From an uncultured Christensenellaceae bacterium (GTDB lineage: Bacteria; Bacillota; Clostridia; Christensenellales; UBA3700): 16,252 nucleotides of DNA. Below the pieces are notes generated by a model. The model was given only the letters and a program-made list of their open reading frames with translations, had not been told where the DNA came from and ran no database searches. Both the position numbers and the translations under genes were made by a program. Shown here in pieces: positions 1 through 6,715 of the stretch. Position 1 is the first letter of the stretch. Every line of letters starts with the position of its first letter. The DNA lies in the NCBI GenBank assembly GCA_902373595.1, contig CABKMX010000008.1, positions 1-16,252 of the forward strand, read 5' to 3'.

Positions 1-175
1 GATGTGTATTTTTTGTCAAAATGAGACGCGTATTTTTCGCTGATAATTTGACGAAAAATTTTATTGTTATTTTGCGAGCATATTTTCGATGTGGTTTCGG
101 GTGCATTTTCAAGCATTGTGACGAGCGCAATTTTGCCCATTCTCATCGTTCAATTTTTACGCGTTTTCCGCACGT

Positions 176-199
176 AAAAGCGCGCCGATCGGCGCGCTT
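176..199 (-). terminator. Rho-independent terminator of the TIR-methyltransferase gene
   Basis: A perfect 22-bp palindrome at 178-199 (arms AAGCGCGCC and GGCGCGCTT) lies 34 bp past the stop codon of the minus-strand gene. Read on the minus strand, the GC-rich stem runs straight into TTTT. It is weaker on the plus strand, where no T-run follows directly. The palindrome could also be a protein-binding site, but position and T-run fit termination best. Confidence 0.7.
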
Positions 200-232
200 G
201 CGAGTGCTGTTTTGTGTTTTGGCTCTATGCGT

Positions 233-1528
233 TTATCTCTTTGCGGTGAAAAGCATAAATCCCAGCGAAAAGAAAAAGTTCTCTTCGTGGAAGGCGTCCT
301 CGAGGTCGTTGTAGTTTTGGTCGATCCACTTTTGCGCGAGGCGGTAGCTGTCGTTGTCCGGCTGCGTGGTCGAGAGGATGCGGTAATCTTGCTTTATGAT
401 GGAAAAATAGGTGTCGAACAGCGCTTGGCGGTCGTCGTAATCCATGCCGAGCGTGTCGAGCCCGCATTTGACGAGAGCGACGTCGCGGTAGCCTGCTCTT
501 TTGAGCAAATAGGGCACTTGCCTGCCGCTTTGACGGAAGCCCGACCACGGACTCGCCGCGCAAAGCCGCATCGCCTCGGCGAAGGCGCCGCTCTCGTCGG
601 GATATGCCAAATTCAGCCCGTCGTCGATGTCCTTGACGATGACTGCGGCGTCCTTTGCGGCGAACTTGCGCGCCGTTTTGAGCACTTTGAGCGGGTCTTT
701 GAGGTGCAACAAGACCATGGACAGGTTGATCAAATCGAACTTGACGCCTCTCTTCGAGCAAAAGTCGTCGAGCACGCCGCAAAGGTCATCGCTCTCAAGG
801 TCGCAAAGACGAAACTCGACGTTGTCCGCGCCGAAGTTGGCAATCGCACTTTGGATCGCGCCCTCGTTGCAATCGACGCCGAGCATGCAACCCACCTCCT
901 TCCCCGCAAGGCGCGAAGCGGCAAAGCTGCCGTTGCCGCACCCGAGGTCGAGCACGTTGAACGCGCCCTTTGAAGCGCATACGGCGTCGTAGACGGGCTT
1001 GTCGAACCTTTCGAGCAATTGCCGCTGAATCTTGAGCCGTTTGCGCTCGTCAGCGTCGCTCTCGTCGTAGTAGCGATTTGACGTCCGCTCCGCCTGCGTT
1101 TGCCTCCGCCCCGGGCGCACGATAGCGGCAATCTTGGTCTTGAGCTCTTCAATCGCCTTGTCGATGCCTTGACCTCCCGCCTCAATCCAATGAAGCCGCT
1201 TGATGTAGTATTCCATCGCCTTGGACAGCTGATCGTCGTTGAGCTTGAAAGGCAAAATGGCAAGCTCGTCCTGCGCGTCGAGTATGCGCTTGTAGGCAAT
1301 CTCGACCTCGTTGAGAACGTGCGCCGACTGCGAAGCCGCGCCGTTGAGCACGACGACGAATACACGAGCGTTGTCGATCGCGTCGACAATGCTGGTCGCA
1401 TAGTCGCCCATCACGTCGCGCGGCGCGTACCAACAGCTTATGCCGTCCGCCTCGAGCACCGAGCAAATGTGTTCGACTACGGTGCGCATACTGTGTTCGT
1501 AACTCAAAAATACATCGGCTTTGTTCAT
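233..1528 (-). CDS. TIR domain fused to class I SAM-dependent methyltransferase
   Basis: Predicted 431-residue cytoplasmic two-domain protein. Residues 3-118 form a TIR domain: box 1 DVFLSYEHS (5-13), BB-loop-like WYAPRDVMGDYA (33-44), and the segment HVLNEVEIAYKR (70-81), where E74 aligns best with the catalytic glutamate of NAD-cleaving TIRs. A charged linker (about 135-185) follows. Residues 190-300 form a Rossmann methyltransferase with motif I LDLGCGNGS (193-201), acidic GVD ending at D219, LCDLES (241-246) and FDLINLSMVLLHL (264-276); a helical tail runs to the end. No signal peptide or membrane segment is visible. The start at 1528 is preferred over an in-frame upstream codon at 1627 because GAGAGGTGA precedes it and a promoter lies at 1548-1576, which the longer form would span. 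TIRs of this class usually cleave NAD or signal; the methyl acceptor is unknown, though the fold resembles small-molecule methyltransferases more than DNA ones. The gene appears monocistronic, with no recognisable Thoeris or CBASS partner in the window. Confidence 0.88.
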   Translation of the reverse strand: MNKADVFLSYEHSMRTVVEHICSVLEADGISCWYAPRDVMGDYATSIVDAIDNARVFVVVLNGAASQSAHVLNEVEIAYKRILDAQDELAILPFKLNDDQLSKAMEYYIKRLHWIEAGGQGIDKAIEELKTKIAAIVRPGRRQTQAERTSNRYYDESDADERKRLKIQRQLLERFDKPVYDAVCASKGAFNVLDLGCGNGSFAASRLAGKEVGCMLGVDCNEGAIQSAIANFGADNVEFRLCDLESDDLCGVLDDFCSKRGVKFDLINLSMVLLHLKDPLKVLKTARKFAAKDAAVIVKDIDDGLNLAYPDESGAFAEAMRLCAASPWSGFRQSGRQVPYLLKRAGYRDVALVKCGLDTLGMDYDDRQALFDTYFSIIKQDYRILSTTQPDNDSYRLAQKWIDQNYNDLEDAFHEENFFFSLGFMLFTAKR

Positions 1529-1547
1529 AATTTCACCTCTCGATTCA

Positions 1548-1576
1548 AGTATAGCATAACCGCCGAATATCCGCAA
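1548..1576 (-). promoter_or_regulatory. Promoter of the TIR-methyltransferase gene
   Basis: On the minus strand, TTGCGG (1571-1576), a 17-bp spacer and TATACT (1548-1553) are followed by the ribosome binding site and ATG at 1528. The -10 carries an upstream TG (extended -10). Predicted transcription start is near 1541, giving a leader of only about 13 nt. Confidence 0.6.
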
Positions 1577-1619
1577 GCCGTAGGCAAAACACATTTCCGA
1601 AAAATTTCTGTCCTCGATC

Positions 1620-1697
1620 CTTGACAAAAATTACATCTGCCTTAACGCGCTTTGCGATAAGCAAAGTCGGCAAAACTTCTCGCCGAGAGCTGTCAAG
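1620..1697 (+). repeat. Dispersed 78-bp repeat, copy A (CTTGACA...TGTCAAG)
   Basis: The unit begins CTTGACA and ends TGTCAAG, a 7-bp inverted repeat. Its first 17 bases, through AAAAATTACAT, are identical to copy B at 3618. A CCTTAA box at 1640-1645, three bases later, is also shared, followed in both by GCGC and GCGA. The interior could fold: CTTTGC/GCAAAG and TCGGC/GCCGA are possible hairpins within the outer stem. No ORF is contained. Orientation is arbitrary because the boundaries are symmetric. It could be a non-coding RNA, a regulatory site or a miniature mobile sequence; the function is not known. Confidence 0.6.
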
Positions 1698-1725
1698 AGA
1701 TCGGACATTTATTTTTCAAAATCAC

Positions 1726-1751
1726 GAGCGCGCCGAAAATTCGACGCGCTC
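1726..1751. terminator. Hairpin downstream of alpha-galactosidase, probably bidirectional
   Basis: GAGCGCG (1726-1732) pairs with CGCGCTC (1745-1751); inside, CGAA pairs with TTCG, giving a long stem with a very small AT loop. It lies about 40 bp beyond the alpha-galactosidase stop on the minus strand, where the 3' flank is only moderately T-rich. On the plus strand it is followed by TTTCTTT, so it would also stop any plus-strand transcript across copy A of the repeat. Confidence 0.6.
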
Positions 1752-1792
1752 TTTCTTTGCTCCGGCGTTGCAAGTTTCGCTTTGCGAAGCGC

Positions 1793-3436
1793 TTACTTCT
1801 CCTCTCCCGTCTTGTAGTCGAACCTGAGCGTTTTCGCCTCGCCGTCTTCGGCATATTTGACGGTCAATATGTCGCCGTCGAGGTCGGCGCTTTGCACCTG
1901 CACGTCCTTGGGACGGACAGTGTCGGCAAAGACCGCGCGCTGTTCGTCGGTGTAGCGCGACACTGTGTCGGACACAAACAGCAGCGACCCAAAAAGGCCG
2001 TTGATCTTGGCGAGCAGCTTGCGCTTTTGCATGGACATCGAGATGTTGTTGTCGCGAAGCAAGAACACGTCGGGATCGTTGAAGAACGCTCTGCCGTCCA
2101 ATCCTCGGCGGAAGATGGTGCAAAGCACGGTCTTGGCGGTGCCGACGTCCTCGCGCGTCTTGTGCGTGCTGTACGACCAATTGAGCGCGACGTCGGGACC
2201 TATGCGGCAAAAATCCACCTTGCCGAACGCCGGCATCAGCGGTACGCCGCACCCTATGATGAGCTTGTCTCCCACGCATTCGCGGATGAAGTCCATCGCC
2301 TCGCACATGATCCTGCCGCGGCTCTTGCCGTGCATCGGGACGACGCATGCGGCGTAGAGGAAGTCGAGTTTGACCAGGTCGTAGCCCCACTCGCGAAGCA
2401 CGACGTCGAAGAACTTGCGTATGTATGCGGCGGCGTCCTTGTTGTAGAAGTCGATGGGATAGAACACGCCCCAATTTGGACCTGCCGGGTACGGCTTGCC
2501 GTCCTTGCCCTTGACGAGCCAATCGGGATGCTCCTTGTAGATGAACGAGCCGCGCGTCGCCGCGAACGGCGCGAGCCAAAGCCCTGCGAGCATGCCGGCT
2601 TCGTGGATCTTGTCCGCCGCCGCCTTCATCCCGGACGGGAACTTTTTGCGGTCGGTGTTGAGCCACTCGCCTATGCACGCCTGGTGCCCGTCGTCGATCT
2701 GGAAGATGTCCACCTTTTGCGGCATCTCGGCAAGCGCTTTGAGGTCGCGCTCGACGATCGCCTGCGTGACTCCGCCGTAGTAGTTGTACCAAGTGGTGTA
2801 GCCGCTCTTGCGCCCGATCGTGCTGCACTTGACGCCCATCGCGTCGAACCAACGGTCGAACACCTCGTCGTGCGAACCGCTCAAAACGACAGCGTCAAGC
2901 ACTTTGTGTCTGCCGCCGAAGGTCTCGCCCTCGAGATCTTTCTCAATGCGGACGATGCCGGCGGACACGTCGAAAGTGACGATCGTGTAACCCTCTCTCT
3001 CGCTGAGCGAAGCGAACAGGTCGTACTTGTCCTCCTCGCGGACATAGCCATAGGAAAAACCGTAGAATACGCCCGTCTTGCGCGGATATTCGCGCCAAAA
3101 CGTCTCGCCCGCTCTGCCCAGTCCCGTGCGGCGCATAAAGACGCTCTTCACTCCCCACTCCGCAAGGCGCGAGAAGGTGTCCATATGTCCGTCGACCGCG
3201 TACTCTTTGCTGTCGGTCCACGATTGATAGCCGTTGACGAAACAGCGCTTGTTCGCGTTGTATGCGTAAGGGATGTCCACCCAAAATTTGTCGATTGTCA
3301 CGCCCTGCGCGGCGTCGATCGACGCGGTCAGACGCTCGCCGTCAAAGACGACGTCGACTTTGAGCCCGTCGGAAGAGGGCGAAGTTGTCTCATAGGTCTT
3401 GCCGCCCAAGTTGTAGCGGACGAAAAACGATGTCAT
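1793..3436 (-). CDS. GH36-type alpha-galactosidase, short form
   Basis: Predicted 547-residue glycoside hydrolase of clan GH-D (melibiase type), which releases terminal alpha-linked galactose from oligosaccharides such as melibiose or raffinose. The TIM barrel is recognised by WYNYY (216-220), QIDDG (246-250), GLWLAPF (285-291) and the nucleophile motif KLDFLYA (356-362, D358). The general acid/base is most likely D415 in RIGPDVALNW. An N-terminal beta domain occupies about 1-200 and a short C-terminal beta segment about 505-547. No signal peptide is seen, so it probably acts in the cytoplasm on imported sugars. GH36 enzymes are often about 700 residues; this one is compact. The start at 3436 has AAAGGAGGAATTT directly before it; an upstream in-frame codon at 3493 lacks a ribosome site and would run through the promoter. 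No sugar transporter or regulator is adjacent. Exact sugar specificity cannot be read from the sequence. Confidence 0.85.
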   Translation of the reverse strand: MTSFFVRYNLGGKTYETTSPSSDGLKVDVVFDGERLTASIDAAQGVTIDKFWVDIPYAYNANKRCFVNGYQSWTDSKEYAVDGHMDTFSRLAEWGVKSVFMRRTGLGRAGETFWREYPRKTGVFYGFSYGYVREEDKYDLFASLSEREGYTIVTFDVSAGIVRIEKDLEGETFGGRHKVLDAVVLSGSHDEVFDRWFDAMGVKCSTIGRKSGYTTWYNYYGGVTQAIVERDLKALAEMPQKVDIFQIDDGHQACIGEWLNTDRKKFPSGMKAAADKIHEAGMLAGLWLAPFAATRGSFIYKEHPDWLVKGKDGKPYPAGPNWGVFYPIDFYNKDAAAYIRKFFDVVLREWGYDLVKLDFLYAACVVPMHGKSRGRIMCEAMDFIRECVGDKLIIGCGVPLMPAFGKVDFCRIGPDVALNWSYSTHKTREDVGTAKTVLCTIFRRGLDGRAFFNDPDVFLLRDNNISMSMQKRKLLAKINGLFGSLLFVSDTVSRYTDEQRAVFADTVRPKDVQVQSADLDGDILTVKYAEDGEAKTLRFDYKTGEEK

Positions 3437-3466
3437 AAATTCCTCCTTTGGTGTCGTGCCAAGAAT

Positions 3467-3495
3467 ATGATAGCATAATAATGCGCAATGCACAA
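3467..3495 (-). promoter_or_regulatory. Promoter of the alpha-galactosidase gene
   Basis: Minus-strand TTGTGC (3490-3495), 17-bp spacer, TATCAT (3467-3472) with an extended -10 TG, then about 25 nt of leader with AAAGGAGG before ATG at 3436. The -35 box is formed by the first heptad repeats (AATGCAC), so the repeat block contributes to the promoter. Confidence 0.5.
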
Positions 3496-3585
3496 TGATA
3501 AATGCACAATTGGTCGATCAAATTTACAATGCTAAATGCACAATGCACAATGCGCAATTAGTCGTTCAAATTTACAATGCTAAAT
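3480..3585 (+). repeat. AATGNNN heptad repeats with an embedded 37-bp direct repeat
   Basis: Units of seven bases starting AATG (AATGCGC, AATGCAC, AATGATA, AATGCTA) are interrupted twice by a 20-base spacer of the form AATTNGTCGNTCAAATTTAC. This creates a direct repeat of 37 bp at 3501-3537 and 3549-3585, with 34 of 37 positions identical and a period of 48 bp. The block ends at the alpha-galactosidase promoter. Confidence 0.75.
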
Positions 3586-3617
3586 TGAAATTTTTCTTAC
3601 AAAAAACGGTGCGGACT

Positions 3618-3694
3618 CTTGACAAAAATTACATGACCCTTAAGCGCATTTTTGCGACCGATCGACAATAAATTCTGCTCAAGATCCTGTCAAG
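3618..3694 (+). repeat. Dispersed 77-bp repeat, copy B (CTTGACA...TGTCAAG)
   Basis: Same orientation and architecture as copy A: CTTGACAAAAATTACAT (3618-3634), CCTTAA (3638-3643), GCGC and GCGA flanking a T-rich loop (CGCA/TGCG can pair), and TGTCAAG at 3688-3694. The central 40 bases are not obviously conserved with copy A. Copies A and B are direct repeats about 2.0 kb apart that bracket the alpha-galactosidase gene. A T-run lies at 3707-3713. On the minus strand, TTGACA, a 17-bp spacer and TATTGT could form a weak promoter toward alpha-galactosidase, but this is doubtful. Confidence 0.6.
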
Positions 3695-3713
3695 TGTAAG
3701 TATCGATTTTTTT

Positions 3714-3769
3714 GTCAATTCATAATTGCGCACTCTGCATTGTGCATTCATAATTGTGCAATGCGCATT
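3714..3769 (-). repeat. AATGNNN-like heptad repeats, minus orientation
   Basis: Read on the minus strand, eight consecutive seven-base units fill exactly 56 bp: AATGCGC, ATTGCAC, AATTATG, AATGCAC, AATGCAG, AGTGCGC, AATTATG, AATTGAC. They begin 2 bp after the hemW stop codon and are inverted relative to the block at 3480-3585. No classical terminator for the lepA-hemW operon was found apart from weak pairing within these units. Confidence 0.7.
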
Positions 3770-3770
3770 G

Positions 3771-4880
3771 TCATATCAATTCCGCGATGATCGCGTTCGC
3801 GACCAGCGCGTACTCGGGTTTGATCGCGACGCGGTCTTGGGAGATGTCGAGACATGCGCTCAATTTTTTCAGCCTCTTGCCGTAGCGCGCGGCGAAGTCG
3901 ACGCCCGTCTTGCGTTCGAGGTCGGCGATGTCTATGCCGTCGTCGAGGCGGAGCGCGGTCATCACATACTCGTCCGCGGCGCTCTCGGGGGTCAGCAGCT
4001 CCTCGCGCTCATAGACGAACTCTCCCTTTTCCGCTCGGCGGATGTAGGCGTCGACGTCGGGCGCGACGAAGTAGCGCTTCAATCCTACCTTGCCGTGCGC
4101 GGAGACACCCAGCCCGAGGTAGTCGTCCATGCGCCAATATTTGAGATTGTGGCGGCAGCGTTTGCCCTCGCGCGCGAAGTTGGAGGTCTCGTAGCGCAGA
4201 TATCCCCTCTTCGCCGCCGCGGCGACAAAAGCGTCGTAGAGGTCGGCGCAGCGGTCGTCGTCCGGGAGAACAAGCCCCTCTTTGACGCGCCTTGCAAGCT
4301 CAGTGCCGTCCTCGACTTTGAGAATGTACGAGCTGAGATGCGCCGCGCCTACGGAGTCGGCAAACGCGGCGAACTCTTCGAGCTGCGCCTCGGTCTGCCC
4401 CGGGAGCCCGAGCATTTGATCGAGCGAGAGGTCGAAGCGAGCGGCGGCGATATGCGCCGCCCTCTTTGCGGTCTCGAAGTCGTGCGCGCGCCCCAAAAAG
4501 CGCAATATCCCGTTGTCCGTGCTCTGCACGCCGAGGCTGACGCGCGTCACGCCGCTCCGCTCGTATTCGTCCGCCTTGCTCTCGTCGAAACTCTCGGGAT
4601 TCGCCTCGGCGGTGAACTCGCTCACCTCGCAGTCAAAACATGAAAAGACCGCGCCCGCGAGCCTTGCAAACTCGCCGCGCGGCAGACACGACGGAGTGCC
4701 GCCGCCGACATATACGGTGTCGATCTTGCCCTCGAATTTTGAGGACATGTATTCGATCTCATTGATCAAGGCGCGGACATAGGCGCGCTTGACGTCGTCG
4801 CCCGACGGGCGCGAACAAAAGTCGCAATACGCGCACTTGGACGCGCAAAACGGGATGTGCAGATACAGTCCCGCGCTCAT
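3771..4880 (-). CDS. hemW: HemW-like radical SAM protein (heme chaperone family)
   Basis: Predicted 369 residues, a normal length for HemW, the family formerly called oxygen-independent coproporphyrinogen oxidase-like. Family members bind a 4Fe-4S cluster, SAM and heme, and are thought to deliver heme to apo-proteins. The radical SAM cluster motif is C12-x3-C16-x2-C19 (in [11 protein letters not shown]), followed by GGGTPS (59-64), [14 protein letters not shown] and the HemW-typical [16 protein letters not shown] and [16 protein letters not shown] stretches. The start at 4880 overlaps the lepA stop as ATGA, implying translational coupling; a longer in-frame extension to 5012 would lie inside lepA and is low-complexity and Arg-rich, so it was rejected. 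It is the last gene of the aminotransferase-lepA-hemW operon. lepA-hemW adjacency is common in Bacillota. True coproporphyrinogen dehydrogenase (HemN) is less likely given the length and context. Confidence 0.92.
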   Translation of the reverse strand: MSAGLYLHIPFCASKCAYCDFCSRPSGDDVKRAYVRALINEIEYMSSKFEGKIDTVYVGGGTPSCLPRGEFARLAGAVFSCFDCEVSEFTAEANPESFDESKADEYERSGVTRVSLGVQSTDNGILRFLGRAHDFETAKRAAHIAAARFDLSLDQMLGLPGQTEAQLEEFAAFADSVGAAHLSSYILKVEDGTELARRVKEGLVLPDDDRCADLYDAFVAAAAKRGYLRYETSNFAREGKRCRHNLKYWRMDDYLGLGVSAHGKVGLKRYFVAPDVDAYIRRAEKGEFVYEREELLTPESAADEYVMTALRLDDGIDIADLERKTGVDFAARYGKRLKKLSACLDISQDRVAIKPEYALVANAIIAELI

Positions 4881-6679
4881 TTGTCGAATTTGAGAATGGT
4901 CATGAACGCCTCGCTCGGCACCTCTACGCTGCCGACCTGGCGCATGCGCTTTTTGCCCTCTTTTTGTTTTTCGAGCAGCTTCTTTTTGCGCGTGATGTCG
5001 CCGCCGTAACACTTGGCGAGGACGTCCTTGCGCATCGCCTTGACCGTCTCGCGCGCAATGACCTTGCCGCCTATCGCCGCCTGTATCGGGATCTCGAACA
5101 GCTGGCGCGGGATCACCTCTTTGAGCTTTTCGGCGATGCCTCTGCCGCGCGCATACGCCTTGTCGCGGTGCACGATCAGGCTGAGCGCGTCGCAGATCTC
5201 GCCGTTGAGCAAGATGTCGAGCTTGACAAGGTCGCTCTCCTTGTAGCCGGCGACCTCATAGTCGAGGCTCGCATAGCCGCGCGTGCGCGACTTGAGCGAG
5301 TCGAAAAAGTCGTAGATGATCTCGTTGAGCGGCATCTCGTAATCTATCTTGACGCGCGTAGGCTCGAGGTAGGTCATGTTGACGAACGTGCCGCGCTTGT
5401 CCTGGCACAGCTCCATGATCGAGCCGACATACTCGGGCGGCGTATAGAGGAAGGCGTTGACGACCGGCTCTTCCATGTGGTCGATCTCGCCCGCCGGCGG
5501 AAGGTCGGACGGATTGGAGACGGTGACCACCTCGCCGCTCGTCTTTACGACGCGGTAAGACACGCCGGGAGCGGTCGTGATGAGGTCGAGATCGAACTCG
5601 CGCTCCAACCTCTCCTGGATGATCTCCATATGCAAAAGCCCGAGAAAACCGCAGCGGAACCCAAAGCCGAGCGCCTTGGACACGTCGGGCTCATAGACGA
5701 GTGACGCGTCGTTGAGTTTGAGTTTTTCGAGCGCGTCTTTGAGGTCGTTGTAGCGCGCCCCGTCCGTCGGATAGATGCCGCAATAGACCATCGGAGACAC
5801 CTCTTTGAAGCCTTCGAGCGGCTCCTTGACTCCGCCGACGGCAAAGGTGATCGTGTCGCCGACCTTGGTGTCCGCGACGTTCTTGACGCTGGCGCACAGA
5901 TAGCCGACGTCGCCGGCGCTAAGGCTGTCGCACGGCGTAGCGCGCGGCGTGAACACGCCGACTTCGGTGACGTCGAACTCGCGCCCCGTCGAAAACATCT
6001 TGATGCGGTCGCCGACCTTGACCGCGCCGTCAAAGACGCGAATGAACGAGATCGCGCCCTTGTAGCTGTCGTAGTAGCTGTCAAAGATGAGCGCTTTGAG
6101 CGGCTTGTCCGCGTCGCCGTGCGGCGGAGGCAGCATCTCGACGACCTGACGGAGCACGTCGTCGATGCCTATCCCCTCCTTTGCGGAGACGAGCGGCGCC
6201 TGTGACGCGTCCAACCCGATGACGTCCTCGATCTCCTTGCGCACCTCTTCGGGGCGCGCGGACGGCAGATCTATCTTGTTGATCACGGGAATGATCTCGA
6301 GGTCGTTGTCGAGCGCGAGATAGACGTTGGTCAGCGTCTGCGCCTCGATGCCCTGCGACGCGTCGACGATGAGGATCGCCCCTTCGCACGCTTTGAGCGA
6401 ACGCGACACCTCGTAGGTGAAGTCGACGTGTCCCGGCGTGTCGATGAGATTGAGCTCGTATTGTTCGCCGTTGTAGGCATAGTTCATCCTGACCGGGGTC
6501 AGCTTGATCGTGATGCCGCGCTCGCGCTCCAGCTCCATGCTGTCGAGCAATTGCTCTTTGGCGTCGCGCTTGGCGACGGTGCCGGTCACGTCCATCAGCT
6601 TGTCGGCAAGAGTGCTCTTGCCGTGGTCGATGTGGGCGACTATACAAAAGTTCCGGATCTTTGTTTGGTCCTTTGGCAT
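4877..6679 (-). CDS. lepA: Elongation factor 4 (LepA) GTPase
   Basis: 600 residues, full length for the family. LepA is a ribosome-associated translational GTPase implicated in back-translocation, translation quality and initiation or assembly of the 30S subunit. G1 is AHIDHGKS (15-22), the switch I region ends with RGITIKL (54-60), G3 is DTPGH (80-84), G4 is NKID (134-137) and G5 is SAK (165-167). The EF-G-like domains follow, and the C-terminal LepA-specific domain carries the usual [16 protein letters not shown] basic stretch. AAAGGAG sits 6 bases upstream of ATG at 6679. It begins 36 bp after the aminotransferase stop with no promoter seen between, and overlaps hemW by 4 bp. No missing residue was noted. 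Confidence 0.97.
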   Translation of the reverse strand: MPKDQTKIRNFCIVAHIDHGKSTLADKLMDVTGTVAKRDAKEQLLDSMELERERGITIKLTPVRMNYAYNGEQYELNLIDTPGHVDFTYEVSRSLKACEGAILIVDASQGIEAQTLTNVYLALDNDLEIIPVINKIDLPSARPEEVRKEIEDVIGLDASQAPLVSAKEGIGIDDVLRQVVEMLPPPHGDADKPLKALIFDSYYDSYKGAISFIRVFDGAVKVGDRIKMFSTGREFDVTEVGVFTPRATPCDSLSAGDVGYLCASVKNVADTKVGDTITFAVGGVKEPLEGFKEVSPMVYCGIYPTDGARYNDLKDALEKLKLNDASLVYEPDVSKALGFGFRCGFLGLLHMEIIQERLEREFDLDLITTAPGVSYRVVKTSGEVVTVSNPSDLPPAGEIDHMEEPVVNAFLYTPPEYVGSIMELCQDKRGTFVNMTYLEPTRVKIDYEMPLNEIIYDFFDSLKSRTRGYASLDYEVAGYKESDLVKLDILLNGEICDALSLIVHRDKAYARGRGIAEKLKEVIPRQLFEIPIQAAIGGKVIARETVKAMRKDVLAKCYGGDITRKKKLLEKQKEGKKRMRQVGSVEVPSEAFMTILKFDK

Positions 6680-6715
6680 TGTTACTCCTTTGTGGCTTTT
6701 ACAGACACGGGTACG

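Larger units (their letters stand above)
3480..3769. repeat. Gene-free repeat complex, possible miniature element with imperfect terminal inverted repeats
   Basis: The 334 bp between the alpha-galactosidase and hemW hold no convincing gene. They hold, in order, a plus-oriented heptad block (3480-3585), copy B of the dispersed repeat (3618-3694) and a minus-oriented heptad block (3714-3769). The outermost 31 bases, 3480-3510 and the reverse complement of 3739-3769, match at 28 of 31 positions with the same order of heptad types (GCGC, CAC, ATA or TATG, CAC). That resembles the terminal inverted repeats of a miniature element, but no flanking target-site duplication is evident, and inverted simple repeats could give the same picture. 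No transposase is present. Confidence 0.45.

Noticed and set aside
14..19. Minus-strand TTGACA followed by an A-rich run, as a promoter leaving the left edge
   Set aside because: The -10 position would lie outside the window, so it cannot be judged. It could equally be a relic of the dispersed repeat.
21..314. Plus-strand 97-residue open frame at the left edge
   Set aside because: It crosses the terminator palindrome at 178-199 and the 3' end of the TIR gene, and has no ribosome site. The AT-rich 1-175 stretch otherwise holds only loose TTTTTGTCAAA/TTTGACGAAAAA inverted words.
1620..1697. TTGACA of the dispersed repeat as a plus-strand -35 promoter
   Set aside because: In both copies the sequence 17 bp downstream is AACGCG or AAGCGC, not a -10 box.
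1757..3478. Plus-strand open frame of 573 residues opposite the alpha-galactosidase
   Set aside because: Composition is that of an antisense shadow, it has no ribosome site or recognisable domain, and the minus frame carries clear GH36 catalytic motifs.
3480..3769. CRISPR array
   Set aside because: The repeats are seven bases long or a single 48-bp duplication; there are no regular unique spacers and no cas genes.
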